Part shown: in pieces, positions 51,910 through 61,163 of the stretch | How positions within the stretch are numbered: position 1 is the stretch's first letter | How the letters are laid out: each line of letters starts with the position of its first letter | From: Sporosarcina ureae | GTDB lineage: Bacteria; Bacillota; Bacilli; Bacillales_A; Planococcaceae | Direction: 5' to 3' | Length of the DNA: 64,000 bases | NCBI RefSeq assembly: GCF_002082015.1 | Contig: NZ_CP015109.1 | Span: 706,134-770,133 of the forward strand | Program-made: the position numbers and the translations under genes | Notes under the pieces: generated by a model | Database searches by the model: none | Told to the model about the DNA's origin: nothing | The model's input: only the letters and a program-made list of their open reading frames with translations

Positions 51910-52466
51910 AACGTCTGATTCCTTTACTGTTAATGCTCGTAGTATTCGTCAGTGGTTGTAGTGAACCTCTTGAACGTGGGAAACAAATCCGTGAATTCAC
52001 ATTCACGGATCAGCACAATCAACCATTTAGTTCCAAGGAGCTTTCTGGTTCGCCATGGATTGCAGATTTCATTTTCACAAATTGTACAACAGTTTGTTCG
52101 ACATTGACGAGTGAGATGGCAGCTCTACAAGCCGAGTTGAAAGATCAGGACATCGACATGAACTTCGTCTCCTTCTCTGTAGATCCTAATACCGATACAC
52201 CTGCAGTATTGAAAGACTATATCGCAAACTTTACTGATGATGAATCGAACTGGCATTTTCTGACGGGCTACACACAACTAGAATTCGAAGCTTTTGCGCG
52301 GGAAGAGTTCCAGACTTTTGTGTTGAAACACGAATCATCAACGCAAGTTGTTCATGGTACAAATTTTTATTTACTGGATTCCGAAGGCTATATTCTTAAA
52401 GAATATAATTTCTCGAACGAATCCTATAAAGAAGAATTATTGGCCGACCTAAAACGTATGAAATAA
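51906..52466 (+). CDS. SCO1/SenC-family lipoprotein
   Basis: A 186-residue lipoprotein with lipobox VSGCSEP and the SCO copper motif CTTVCSTL (Cys-x-x-x-Cys), plus the distal His in VVHGTNFYLL. It follows a sensor kinase and starts at TTG 51906, overlapping its stop codon. SCO1 proteins insert copper in cytochrome oxidase CuA or keep its cysteines reduced. It is a second SCO in this window, independent of MnxC. Confidence 0.93.
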   Translation: MKRLIPLLLMLVVFVSGCSEPLERGKQIREFTFTDQHNQPFSSKELSGSPWIADFIFTNCTTVCSTLTSEMAALQAELKDQDIDMNFVSFSVDPNTDTPAVLKDYIANFTDDESNWHFLTGYTQLEFEAFAREEFQTFVLKHESSTQVVHGTNFYLLDSEGYILKEYNFSNESYKEELLADLKRMK

Positions 52467-52531
52467 CGGTCGGGTTGCGTGACGAATTCCGTCGATTCCG
52501 CTATACTAAGTAAGGAAAGCAGGTGTACGTG

Positions 52532-52897
52532 TTGGATTCTCGTTATTGGAAAGCCGGTTTTTTTACTGCGCTGACTTCATTTGTTCTACTCATTTTAGGC
52601 GTACGGACAGTTCTTGGACATGACTTGGTCGTCAATAACTATTTGACGTTCGCAGTATTCGGTCTAATGGTCGGCATTGTCAGTTCCCTTTTATTGTTCT
52701 ATGAACTATCGATAGCATTTAAAATGTTCATGGTCGTACTAGTTCTAGCATTTGCCGAAATGTTCCGCAGCTTCCTGATGATGGACAATGAATTCTCGGA
52801 AGCGATCGGTATTTTATCTTTGTTTATTATATCATCGTTCGGACTAGCCATTTCCGTGATTGTTCAATTCATCGTAAAATTAGCGCGCAAAAATTAA
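52532..52897 (+). CDS. four-helix membrane protein of unknown function
   Basis: A 121-residue protein with four helices: FFTALTSFVLLILGV, YLTFAVFGLMVGIVSSLLLF, MFMVVLVLAFAEMF and a last around IISSFGLAISVIVQFIV. No motif is recognised. The start is ambiguous: GTG 52523, GTG 52529 and TTG 52532 are all in frame after AGGAAAGCAGG; TTG 52532 has the best spacing. It follows the SCO1 gene by 65 bases and is followed by a terminator. Confidence 0.7.
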   Translation: MDSRYWKAGFFTALTSFVLLILGVRTVLGHDLVVNNYLTFAVFGLMVGIVSSLLLFYELSIAFKMFMVVLVLAFAEMFRSFLMMDNEFSEAIGILSLFIISSFGLAISVIVQFIVKLARKN

Positions 52898-52898
52898 A

Positions 52899-52929
52899 AA
52901 CCGGTTGGAGAATTATTCTCCGACCGGTT
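52899..52929. terminator. bidirectional terminator overlapping the rlmN stop codon
   Basis: AACCGGT..GAGAAT pairs with ATTCTC..ACCGGTT. The rlmN stop codon (52913-52915) lies at the tip of the hairpin. Confidence 0.85.
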
Positions 52930-53989
52930 GTTTTTTTGTTTTTTTGATTTGTTTACTGCGTAATTGACCGCATGCTGCGTCGATATCCGTACCATTTTCA
53001 AGACGCACACCACCGTTAATGCCTTTACGTCTAAGTGCTTCATAGAACGATTTAATCGCTTCCGGCTCACTGCGCTGATACTGGCCATGTTCATCAACCG
53101 GATTGTACGGGATCAGATTGACATATGACAAGTGACGCTTATCCGCTAGCAATCGACCCAACTCTTCCGCTTCTTTTACATGGTCGTTGACGTCACGCAA
53201 TAAAATATACTCGAATGTGATTCGACGATTCGTCTTTTCTAAATAGTAGTTGATTGAATCCATTAACTTTTCAATCGGAAATGCTTTGTTGATCTTCATG
53301 ATCGACGAACGCAACTCATTATTTGGCGCATGTAATGAAACCGCCAAGTTCACTTGAAGTTTTTCATCTGCGAAGTCTTTGATCTTTTCTGTTAGACCAC
53401 TGGTTGATACTGTAATATGACGCGCACCGATCGACAGACCTTTTTGATGATTGACGACATGAAGGAAATTCATCAAATTCGAATAGTTATCAAACGGTTC
53501 GCCTATACCCATGACTACAATATGGCTGACTCGCTCATCTTCACCTTTACCATCCAGATACTCTTGCACTTTCATGATTTGCCCCACAATTTCTCCTGCA
53601 TCAAGATCTCGGTTTTTGCGCAAAAGTCCACTTGCACAGAAACTGCAACCAATATTACATCCAACTTGTGTGGTGACACAAACTGAATGGCCATACGGGA
53701 ATTTCATCAAAACTGTTTCGATCAAGTTGCCATCATGCATTTTAAACAAGAATTTCACTGTGCCATCTTGTGAAACTTGCTTGACGTTTTGTTCCAGTGT
53801 CTGGATCGCGAAGTTTTCATCCAATACATCAATTGTCTCTTGGTTAATATTGTTCATTTCATCAAATGATAAGACGCGTTTTTTATAGAGCCAGTCCCAA
53901 ACTTGTGCAGCACGGTACTTCTTCTGTCCATTTTCTATAAGAAAGTCTGTCAATTGTTCAATTGTCAAACCATATATCGATTTTTTCAT
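52913..53989 (-). CDS. rlmN: dual-specificity RNA methyltransferase RlmN
   Basis: A 358-residue radical-SAM methyltransferase. The cluster motif is [13 protein letters not shown], followed by [17 protein letters not shown], and the C-terminal methyl-carrying cysteine lies in [10 protein letters not shown]. It methylates A2503 of 23S rRNA and A37 of some tRNAs. The ATG at 53989 has a weak but acceptable ribosome site. It converges with a small membrane-protein gene, and its last codons form part of the shared terminator. Confidence 0.95.
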   Translation of the reverse strand: MKKSIYGLTIEQLTDFLIENGQKKYRAAQVWDWLYKKRVLSFDEMNNINQETIDVLDENFAIQTLEQNVKQVSQDGTVKFLFKMHDGNLIETVLMKFPYGHSVCVTTQVGCNIGCSFCASGLLRKNRDLDAGEIVGQIMKVQEYLDGKGEDERVSHIVVMGIGEPFDNYSNLMNFLHVVNHQKGLSIGARHITVSTSGLTEKIKDFADEKLQVNLAVSLHAPNNELRSSIMKINKAFPIEKLMDSINYYLEKTNRRITFEYILLRDVNDHVKEAEELGRLLADKRHLSYVNLIPYNPVDEHGQYQRSEPEAIKSFYEALRRKGINGGVRLENGTDIDAACGQLRSKQIKKTKKQPVGE

Positions 53990-54069
53990 GTGATTTCTAG
54001 CCTCATTTCAAAAATTACAATCTTTTTATTATACTACAAGAATGCGGTTAAAGGAACAACTGATTCGTT

Positions 54070-54252
54070 TTATAATTGTTTTTGCTGAATATTTTTGTCG
54101 GTTCTGAGTTTCAGGAAAAATGCCAATAAATTCAATGCCGCAAGTACTGCGAAGAAAAAACCCATTCCTGTATGTCCTGTCGCGATTCGGTCATATGCAA
54201 AGTAAGCCATCACCAGACCAATGACGAGATCAATGATTTTTGAATTAAACAA
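54070..54252 (-). CDS. small two-helix membrane protein
   Basis: A 60-residue protein with two helices: DLVIGLVMAYFAYDRIA and MGFFFAVLAALNLLAFFL, then a charged tail. The layout resembles YdiK-like (DUF4305) proteins, but the match is only by pattern. GGGGG-type bases precede the ATG. Function unknown. Confidence 0.65.
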   Translation of the reverse strand: MFNSKIIDLVIGLVMAYFAYDRIATGHTGMGFFFAVLAALNLLAFFLKLRTDKNIQQKQL

Positions 54253-54296
54253 GTTATTACCCCCTTACTGTCCTAAACGTAGTATATCAGAAAAAA

Positions 54297-54331
54297 GCAC
54301 CTGCAATCGAATTTTCATTCGTGACAGGTGC
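54297..54331 (-). terminator. terminator after the cyclic 2,3-diphosphoglycerate synthetase-like gene
   Basis: GCACCTG pairs with CAGGTGC, with AATCGAAT/ATTCG inside; the minus strand then reads CTTTTTTCTG. Confidence 0.85.
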
Positions 54332-54349
54332 TGTATACGTTATCTATTG

Positions 54350-55702
54350 TTACACATTTGTTGCAGAAAGATTATGCTTTTTGATGAAATCTGTTAGAAC
54401 TGACTCAAGGTTCGGTGTTCCGATTTCATCCAAGTCATAATAGACACGTGTGCATGGTTTGTTGATGTTAATGACACGTGAAAGATCCATAGGTGTACCG
54501 ATAATGACTGCATCTACATCAGCTGCGTTGATCGTCGCTTCCAGATCTTTTAATTGCTCATCACCATACCCCATTGCCGGTAAGATGTTTTCAATGTGCT
54601 GATACTTATCAAAAGTAGTGATCAAGCTTCCTACTGCATATGGACGTGGATCGACAATCTCAGTTGCTCCAAGACGCTGTGCTGCAATCACACCCGCGCC
54701 CAGTTTCATTTCACCGTGTGTCAATGTCGGGCCATCTTCAACGATCAGTACACGCTTGCCTTTGATGATTTCTGGTTGATCTACAGAGATTTTTGATTCA
54801 GCTTTAATAATCGTACTATTTGGTGCCGCAAATTTAATATTGTTTTCAACTGTTTGAATAGCTTCTTCCGATGCGCTATCAATTTTGTTGATAATCGATA
54901 CATCTGTTGTACGCAAACATACTTCACCTGGATAATATTTCAGCTCATGACCTGGACGGTGTGGATCAAGAACTGTAATTGCTAAGTCCGGCTCATAGAA
55001 TGAAAAGTCGTTGTTCCCGCCGTCCCAAAGGATTACGTCACAGCCGTCTGGATCATTTTCAGCAGCATCCAAAATGTCCTGGTAATCTACACCTGCATAG
55101 ATGATATTTCCACGGTCAACGTGTGGCTCATATTCTTCCATTTCTTCAATTGTACATTTATGTTTTTTGAAATCTTCTACTGTTGCGTAGCGCTGTACAC
55201 GTTGTTCAGCCAAATCGCCATAAGGCATCGGGTGACGAATCGCTACTACTTTCAAATCATGTTCAAGCAATGTTTCGATAATTTTACGTGAAGTCTGACT
55301 CTTCCCTGTTCCAGTTCTAACTGCACAAACAGAAATAACTGGTTTATTACTTTTGATCATCGTTGCTTTTGAACCAAGTAGTGTAAAGTTAGCGCCTGCC
55401 GAGTTGACAATCGCACCAATTCCCATCACTTTTTCATAACTAAGATCACTGTAAGAAAATACACATTCATCTACTTTTAGTTCTTTGATTAACTCAGGTA
55501 GTTGATCTTGTGAATAAATAGGAATTCCTTCAGGATACAACTCACCCGCTAATTCAGTCGGGTATTTACGTCCGTCGATATCCGGAATTTGTGTAGCTGT
55601 AAATGCTACGACATTGTACTCCTCTTTACCACGGTAATATGTATTGAAATTGTGGAAGTCTCTTCCTGCTGCACCAATTATAATTATATTTTTAGTTTTC
55701 AT
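54350..55702 (-). CDS. cyclic 2,3-diphosphoglycerate synthetase-like P-loop protein
   Basis: A 450-residue protein. It starts MKTKNIIIIGAAGRDFHNFN with a nucleotide-binding loop, then has the P-loop CAVRTGTGKSQTSRKII. GGGNNDFSFYEPDL- and DGPTLTHGEMKLGAG-type motifs follow. The whole pattern matches the archaeal cyclic 2,3-diphosphoglycerate synthetase family, which makes a thermoprotective, potassium-linked solute from 2,3-diphosphoglycerate with ATP. Bacterial members have uncertain function. ATG 55702 follows GGGGAGAT; the frame to 55831 has no ribosome site. It is single-gene, with its own terminator. Confidence 0.85.
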   Translation of the reverse strand: MKTKNIIIIGAAGRDFHNFNTYYRGKEEYNVVAFTATQIPDIDGRKYPTELAGELYPEGIPIYSQDQLPELIKELKVDECVFSYSDLSYEKVMGIGAIVNSAGANFTLLGSKATMIKSNKPVISVCAVRTGTGKSQTSRKIIETLLEHDLKVVAIRHPMPYGDLAEQRVQRYATVEDFKKHKCTIEEMEEYEPHVDRGNIIYAGVDYQDILDAAENDPDGCDVILWDGGNNDFSFYEPDLAITVLDPHRPGHELKYYPGEVCLRTTDVSIINKIDSASEEAIQTVENNIKFAAPNSTIIKAESKISVDQPEIIKGKRVLIVEDGPTLTHGEMKLGAGVIAAQRLGATEIVDPRPYAVGSLITTFDKYQHIENILPAMGYGDEQLKDLEATINAADVDAVIIGTPMDLSRVININKPCTRVYYDLDEIGTPNLESVLTDFIKKHNLSATNV

Positions 55703-55884
55703 AATTTTATCTCCCCAATCAAGCTTCTTTTCATTATTATAAGACAACGTGTATAAAAATACAATAGAAAAGTTTTGTAATTCATTAATTTGTATACGTA
55801 TACATTGATTAAGTATATCAAACCTTGTCATAAAAGCTGATTTAACAAGGTTTTATACTACTTCCTATACATACATGCAAAGAA

Positions 55885-55910
55885 AAAGCCATTCAGTATC
55901 GAATGGCTTT
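55885..55910 (-). terminator. terminator of the his operon
   Basis: AAAGCCATTC pairs with GAATGGCTTT, followed on the minus strand by TTCTTTGC. It lies after hisC, so hisC ends the operon. Confidence 0.88.
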
Positions 55911-55925
55911 TGATCGATTTATTCA

Positions 55926-56984
55926 TTAAGTCAGTTGTTTAAGCACTTCAAACAGCGTGTTCATCTGTTCGTCTGTACCGATGGAAATACGTAAATACGC
56001 ACGAATGTCCGCTTGATCAAAGTGGCGTACTAAAATGCCGCGGTCCTTTAATTGTTGATACAACACTTTTGCATCCTTATGCAGAGGTTTTACAAAGACG
56101 AAGTTGGCATCTGAAGGCAAAACTTCAAACCCTAATTCTGCTAAAGTTTGGACTGTATATTCACGTGTGCGAATCACTTTATTTGTACTCTCTGTGAAGT
56201 AGGCATGATCTACAAATGCAGCAGTAGCCCCTGCCATAGCTAAACGATCAATCGTGTAGGAGTTGAATGAATCTTTGATCCTCGTCAAGCCCGCTATCAA
56301 TTCAGGTTGTCCCAGTGCGAATCCGACACGCAACCCAGCGAGTGCACGAGATTTAGACGTCGTCTGAATCACAAGTAAATTTGGATAACGATCAATCAGC
56401 TTCATCGCAGACGGGCCTGCAAAATCAATATACGCTTCATCAATAATGACTACTTGATCCTGGTTGTTTCGCAAAATGTCTTCGATTACATCCAACTCAG
56501 CATAAATACTTGTCGGTGCGTTTGGATTTGGTAAAATGACGCCACCTGGTGAATTATAGAACTGCTTTTTGGGTATAGTAAAATCAGCGTTCAACGGCAC
56601 TTTTTCGAATGAAATATTAAATAGCTTAGAATAGACCGGGTAAAAGCTATAGCTAATTTCAGGGAACTTAATAGTTTTTCCTGGCTCAAAAAACGCCATG
56701 AATGAAAATGCCAGTACTTCATCAGAGCCATTACCAACAAACACATGATCTTTTGTCAATCCGTACGTCTCCGCTATCGCGTGACGCAATGGATCTACTG
56801 TTGGTGAAGGATAACGCTGTAACGTGTTGCCGTTCAGCTCCTCTTGAATGGCCTGCAATACTTTAGGGCTTGGTGGATACGGATTTTCATTCGTATTTAA
56901 TTTAATGATATCTGGCTGATTCAACTGCTCACCCGGAACGTAAGGTTCTGTACGGCGCGCAACTGTGCTCAGAAATCTACTCAT
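55926..56984 (-). CDS. hisC: histidinol-phosphate aminotransferase
   Basis: A 352-residue PLP enzyme of the class II aminotransferases: [18 protein letters not shown] near the start, NAPTS in the substrate region, [11 protein letters not shown] with the Asp, and [18 protein letters not shown] with the PLP-lysine in SKSRALAG. It converts imidazole-acetol phosphate to histidinol phosphate. ATG 56984 overlaps the hisIE stop by eight bases; the frame to 57035 extends into hisIE and is not used. It is the last gene of the operon. Confidence 0.94.
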   Translation of the reverse strand: MSRFLSTVARRTEPYVPGEQLNQPDIIKLNTNENPYPPSPKVLQAIQEELNGNTLQRYPSPTVDPLRHAIAETYGLTKDHVFVGNGSDEVLAFSFMAFFEPGKTIKFPEISYSFYPVYSKLFNISFEKVPLNADFTIPKKQFYNSPGGVILPNPNAPTSIYAELDVIEDILRNNQDQVVIIDEAYIDFAGPSAMKLIDRYPNLLVIQTTSKSRALAGLRVGFALGQPELIAGLTRIKDSFNSYTIDRLAMAGATAAFVDHAYFTESTNKVIRTREYTVQTLAELGFEVLPSDANFVFVKPLHKDAKVLYQQLKDRGILVRHFDQADIRAYLRISIGTDEQMNTLFEVLKQLT

Positions 56985-57618
56985 TGCGCGGCACTTCCTT
57001 TTTTGGTCTTCTTTCACGTAGCACTTGCTGAACATCCGTTAGATCTACGTCAAGAATATTCATCAATACAAGTGTGTGGTAGACCAGATCTGCAATTTCA
57101 TTGGACACTTCTTCTTTATCAGCATTTTTTGCACCGATTATGACTTCTGTTGATTCCTCTCCGACTTTTTTCAATACTTTGTCGATACCTTCGTTGAATA
57201 AATACGTCGTATATGAGCCATCTATCGGATTAGCTTTGCGATCTGCGATTTCGTCGATTACTTCATAGACGACTTCACGTAATGATTCTTCTTTTTCCAT
57301 TGCCGTTGTGAAGAAGCAAGTTTTCTCGCCTGTATGACATGCAGGCCCTTCTGGTGTAACTTGGACTAGCAATGTATCTTGATCACAGTCGACAGATATA
57401 CGTTGCACTTGCTGTGTATTTCCAGATGTTGCGCCTTTATTCCAAAGTTCCTGTCTGGAACGGCTATAAAACCACGTTTCATTTGTTTCTAACGTTTTTT
57501 CAATAGATTCCTTGTTCATATAAGCAAGCATTAGGACTTCACCTGTGCGATCGTCTTGTACAACCGCTGGGATTAGACCTTTGTCGTCGAATTTCAATGC
57601 GTTGATGTCTAGTGTCAT
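56977..57618 (-). CDS. hisIE: bifunctional phosphoribosyl-AMP cyclohydrolase / phosphoribosyl-ATP pyrophosphatase
   Basis: A 213-residue fusion. The HisI part (1-105) has [20 protein letters not shown] and the metal Cys/His in [13 protein letters not shown] and CHTG. The HisE part (about 115-205) has [20 protein letters not shown] and a [10 protein letters not shown] helix. It performs steps 2 and 3 of histidine synthesis. Start ATG 57618 is one base after the hisF stop, with TTAGGA upstream. Confidence 0.95.
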   Translation of the reverse strand: MTLDINALKFDDKGLIPAVVQDDRTGEVLMLAYMNKESIEKTLETNETWFYSRSRQELWNKGATSGNTQQVQRISVDCDQDTLLVQVTPEGPACHTGEKTCFFTTAMEKEESLREVVYEVIDEIADRKANPIDGSYTTYLFNEGIDKVLKKVGEESTEVIIGAKNADKEEVSNEIADLVYHTLVLMNILDVDLTDVQQVLRERRPKKEVPRNE

Positions 57619-57619
57619 A

Positions 57620-58384
57620 TTAGTCATTCCTAACTGCAATATTTTCTTCTGCTAAGTAATTTTTTAAGTTTCGAATATTGATTTCATTGAAATGGAATAC
57701 GGATGCGGCCAAGGCTGCATCAGCCTTTCCTTCTGTCAGTACGTCTTTAAAGTGTTCAGGTTTTCCTGCACCACCACTTGCGACGATTGGAATATTAACT
57801 GCTTCAGCCATAGCACGGTTGAGCGCAAGATTATACCCGTCTTTGACGCCATCTTCGTCTACACTATTGACGACCAATTCACCAGCGCCAAGTGCCTCCA
57901 TTTTCTTCGCCCATTCAATCGCGTCTATCCCTGTTTCTTCCATACCACCTTTTGCATAAACCGACCACTTGTTATCGCCTTCTTGACGAACATCCATGGA
58001 TAACATTACACGCTCTGAACCGTATTTATCCGCTACTTCTTTAATTAATTCCGGATTAGTTAAAGCCGCACTATTTATGGAAATTTTATTACCGCCTAGT
58101 TCAAACACTTTGTCCACATCTTCGAGCGTACGAATGCCTCCGCCTACGATGAATGGGATCGGTACTTCTTTTGCAATTTCCTCAATTAAATCAAGGAACA
58201 TACCACGATTTTTTGTCGATGCCGAGATGTCATAGAAGACGAGTTCATCTGCACCGTCCGCGACATATTTTTTTGCTAATGTAAGGGGATCTGCCACTTC
58301 CTGAACGTCTAGAAATTTCTTTCCTTTTACAACTTTACGATTATCTACGTCCAAACACGGAATGATCTTTTTAGTTGTTGACAT
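57620..58384 (-). CDS. hisF: imidazole glycerol phosphate synthase, cyclase subunit
   Basis: A 254-residue TIM barrel: [17 protein letters not shown] with the Asp11-type residue, ISASTKNRG, and [12 protein letters not shown] in the phosphate loop; [13 protein letters not shown] text holds the second catalytic Asp. HisF normally receives ammonia from HisH. No hisH is found in the operon here, so HisF either pairs with a HisH encoded elsewhere or uses free ammonia. It overlaps hisA by 14 bases. Confidence 0.95.
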   Translation of the reverse strand: MSTTKKIIPCLDVDNRKVVKGKKFLDVQEVADPLTLAKKYVADGADELVFYDISASTKNRGMFLDLIEEIAKEVPIPFIVGGGIRTLEDVDKVFELGGNKISINSAALTNPELIKEVADKYGSERVMLSMDVRQEGDNKWSVYAKGGMEETGIDAIEWAKKMEALGAGELVVNSVDEDGVKDGYNLALNRAMAEAVNIPIVASGGAGKPEHFKDVLTEGKADAALAASVFHFNEINIRNLKNYLAEENIAVRND

Positions 58385-59096
58385 GACTGTCGTCCCCCAA
58401 TAATTTTTTTAAGGATAGATTACCTTCATATAATGCCTTACCGATAATAGCACCGTACATATCTTCAGCAGCGAGTCTCTTAATATCTTCTTCTGTCGAT
58501 ACACCACCTGATGCGATGATATCAATCGAAGACGCGTCATCCATTATTTTCAGTTCTTCAAAGTTAGGTCCCTGAAGCATGCCGTCTTTCATGATGTCTG
58601 TATAGACAACTGTTTTGACGCCAATTTCCGCTAAGTCCTGCAATAAATCAACTGCTTTGACATCACTTGTTTCGGTCCAACCGTCAGTTGCAACTAAGCC
58701 GTTGCGCGCGTCGATTGAGACAGCAATTTTGTCACCGTATTTTTCAACGGCTTTTTTCAAGAATTCAGGATCTTGAATTGCTGCCGTGCCGATAATGACA
58801 CGTGCGACACCGTTTTGGATATGCGAGTCGACAATGTCCATGTTGCGGATACCGCCACCTACTTGAACAGGTATACTGACTGATTTCGCAATAGCTTCGA
58901 TAGCCTGTTTGTTGGCGGAGTTTCCTGTTTTGGCACCGTCTAAGTCTACGACGTGGATGTACTCGGCTCCTTGGTTTTGCCATTCCTGTGCCATATTGGT
59001 TGGTGAGTCATTGTAAATTATTTCTTGCGCATAGTCACCTTGGATGAGGCGAACGCATTTGCCGTCTCTAATGTCGATTGCTGGGAATAAAATCAT
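58371..59096 (-). CDS. hisA: phosphoribosylformimino-AICAR-phosphate isomerase
   Basis: A 241-residue TIM barrel with FPAIDIRDGKCVRLIQGDY, VGGGIRNMDIV and IIASGGVSTEEDIKRLA, which carry the two catalytic Asp regions. ATG 59096 is eight bases after AGGAGG; TTG 59099 is possible. The gene is the first after the region where hisH is usually found. It performs the fourth step of histidine synthesis. Confidence 0.95.
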   Translation of the reverse strand: MILFPAIDIRDGKCVRLIQGDYAQEIIYNDSPTNMAQEWQNQGAEYIHVVDLDGAKTGNSANKQAIEAIAKSVSIPVQVGGGIRNMDIVDSHIQNGVARVIIGTAAIQDPEFLKKAVEKYGDKIAVSIDARNGLVATDGWTETSDVKAVDLLQDLAEIGVKTVVYTDIMKDGMLQGPNFEELKIMDDASSIDIIASGGVSTEEDIKRLAAEDMYGAIIGKALYEGNLSLKKLLGDDSHVNN

Positions 59097-59142
59097 CAAC
59101 TAGTCCTCCTAATAAATGAAGTTTGGATACTACATTGCCACC

Positions 59143-59259
59143 GTTGATCTGCACTCTGGGCGGACGCTTTCCTGCGGGCATGGCTTGAGCTTCTCGCTTC
59201 GCTGTGGGGACTCAAGACTCATGCTTATGCGGGAGTCGCTACCCGCAGTGAAGATCAAC
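59143..59259. repeat. inverted-repeat element in the hisB-hisA gap
   Basis: GTTGATCT at 59143-59150 and its complement AGATCAAC at 59252-59259 delimit an element of about 117 bp. Its interior (GCGGACGCTTTCCTGCGGGC; CTTGAG...CTCAAG; GGGAGTCGC) matches the core of the repeat at 14160-14366 in the opposite orientation. The element occupies most of the 202-bp gap between hisB and hisA, and no ORF long enough for hisH fits in it. Confidence 0.85.
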
Positions 59260-59298
59260 TAGAATATCTTTTAGAATTCAAAACCCCTAAATAGTTAA

Positions 59299-59883
59299 TT
59301 ACAAAGATCCTTTAGTAGAAGGAATCCCTTTTATTTCTGGGTTGATAGTGCTGGCTACGCGTAGGGCACGGCCGAAGCTTTTGAATACGGATTCTATGAT
59401 GTGGTGTGTGTTCTTTCCGTAGTTCAGATTGATGTGTAATGTGATTTTGGCGTTGTTTGTGAATGCTAGGAAGAATTCTTCAACTAGTTCTGTGTCGAAT
59501 TCTCCTACTTTGTCTTTCATTCCGTCTACGTTAAAGACGAGGAACGAGCGACCGCTGATATCAATAGATGCAGTGGATAATGCTTCATCCATTGGCGTGG
59601 AAACTAGAGCAAAGCGTTCTATTCCTTCTTTTGTACCGATACATTGGTTGAATAATTGTCCAAGTACGATACCGATGTCTTCTACGGAATGGTGTTGGTC
59701 TACTTCAATGTCGCCATCGCACGTAACAGATAGATCAAAACGTCCGTGTTTTGCGAATGCCGTCAGCATATGATCAAAGAATCCAACGCCAGTATGAATA
59801 TTTGTTTTTCCCGTGCCATCTAACGAAAACTCCATTTCAATAGATGTTTCGCCAGTCTTACGTGTTAGTTGTTGTTTACGCAT
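59299..59883 (-). CDS. hisB: imidazoleglycerol-phosphate dehydratase
   Basis: A 194-residue dehydratase of the single-function type. HTGVGFFDHMLTAFAKHGRF and VDQHHSVEDIGIVLGQ hold the first metal-binding histidines, and KNTHHIIESVFKSFGRAL the second. It converts imidazoleglycerol phosphate to imidazole-acetol phosphate. It overlaps the hisD stop by one base. The next gene in the operon would normally be hisH, but a repeat element follows. Confidence 0.95.
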   Translation of the reverse strand: MRKQQLTRKTGETSIEMEFSLDGTGKTNIHTGVGFFDHMLTAFAKHGRFDLSVTCDGDIEVDQHHSVEDIGIVLGQLFNQCIGTKEGIERFALVSTPMDEALSTASIDISGRSFLVFNVDGMKDKVGEFDTELVEEFFLAFTNNAKITLHINLNYGKNTHHIIESVFKSFGRALRVASTINPEIKGIPSTKGSL

Positions 59884-61163
59884 TAGTATCCTGCCTTTCG
59901 TACTTTTATCGAGTTGGCATGTCCTGTTAATTGTTCGGCATCCGCTAATGTAATGACGTCATCTGCCACTTCTGCCAACGCGTCTTCGGAATAGTAAATA
60001 ATACTCGATTTTTTCATGAAATCATATACGCCTAATGGAGAAGAAAACGCTGCGGTTCCACTCGTCGGTAATGTGTGATTCGGTCCAGCCATATAGTCAC
60101 CCAACGCCTCGGGTGAATGTTGACCTAAGAAGATCGCTCCAGCATTTCGTATAGCTGCCAAGTGCTCCATAGGATGATCAATCATAAGTTCCAAATGTTC
60201 TGGCGCTAAACGATTCACGATATCAAATGCTTCTTTTAATGAATCCACTATAATGATACGTCCGAATTGTTCTATAGATTGTGTTGCGATTTCTTTACGA
60301 TCGAGTTCAGCAAGCTGACGTTCTACTTCTTTGGATAGCTCAGTCGCAAATGTTTCGCTGGTCGTGATACATACGGCCGCGACACGCTCATCGTGCTCAG
60401 CTTGGGACAACAAATCTGCTGCTGCATAAATAGGATTCGTATGGGCGTCGGCTACGACACAAATTTCACTTGGTCCAGCAATCATATCGATTGCTACATC
60501 ACCGAACACCCACTTTTTCGCTCTTGCGACGTATGCATTCCCAGGGCCCGTAATTTTGACGACTTTTTCAATTGTCTCAGTACCGTACGCTAGAGCAGCT
60601 ATCGCTTGCGCTCCACCTACTTTATAAATTCGATCGACCCCCGCTTCTTTAGCTGCAACTAAAACGTAGGGATTAATCTTGCCATCACGTTGTGGTGGAG
60701 TCACCATGGAAATCCGTCCGACTCCTGCAATTTTCGCTGGCAATGCATTCATTAAGACCGTTGACGGATAGGCTGCTTTTCCGCCCGGTACGTAAAGTCC
60801 AACACTGTCGATCGGTGTTACTTTCTGACCGAGCATGATGCCTTCATTTGGATTCAAAAACCATGATTGCTCTTTTTGCGCTTCGTGATAAGTCGTGATA
60901 CGCTCTTTTGCTGAACGCAATGCACGGTAGAAATCATCTGCAACTGCTTGTTCCGCTTCATTGATTTCTTCTTCTGTGACAAGCAAACTATCAAGCAACA
61001 CTCCGTCGAATTGTTCGGTAAAATCCAGAACTGCCTTGTCTCCTTCAGAACGAACTTTGTCGATGATGGAAAGGACATTGCGATCAAATTCTAGATCCGT
61101 TTGATTGGAATCGTCGCGTCTTAGTAATTCCTCTGTAAATTCGGCACCACGAATGATCTTCAT
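59883..61163 (-). CDS. hisD: histidinol dehydrogenase
   Basis: A 426-residue NAD-dependent enzyme. VGLYVPGGKAAYPSTVLMNA, YKVGGAQAIAALAYGTETI and DMIAGPSEI are characteristic, and the zinc region is in LSQAEHDERVAAV. LAPEHLE follows, and HTLPTSGTAAFSSPLGVYDF supplies a catalytic His. It catalyses the last two oxidations to histidine. It overlaps hisG by four bases. Confidence 0.96.
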   Translation of the reverse strand: MKIIRGAEFTEELLRRDDSNQTDLEFDRNVLSIIDKVRSEGDKAVLDFTEQFDGVLLDSLLVTEEEINEAEQAVADDFYRALRSAKERITTYHEAQKEQSWFLNPNEGIMLGQKVTPIDSVGLYVPGGKAAYPSTVLMNALPAKIAGVGRISMVTPPQRDGKINPYVLVAAKEAGVDRIYKVGGAQAIAALAYGTETIEKVVKITGPGNAYVARAKKWVFGDVAIDMIAGPSEICVVADAHTNPIYAAADLLSQAEHDERVAAVCITTSETFATELSKEVERQLAELDRKEIATQSIEQFGRIIIVDSLKEAFDIVNRLAPEHLELMIDHPMEHLAAIRNAGAIFLGQHSPEALGDYMAGPNHTLPTSGTAAFSSPLGVYDFMKKSSIIYYSEDALAEVADDVITLADAEQLTGHANSIKVRKAGY

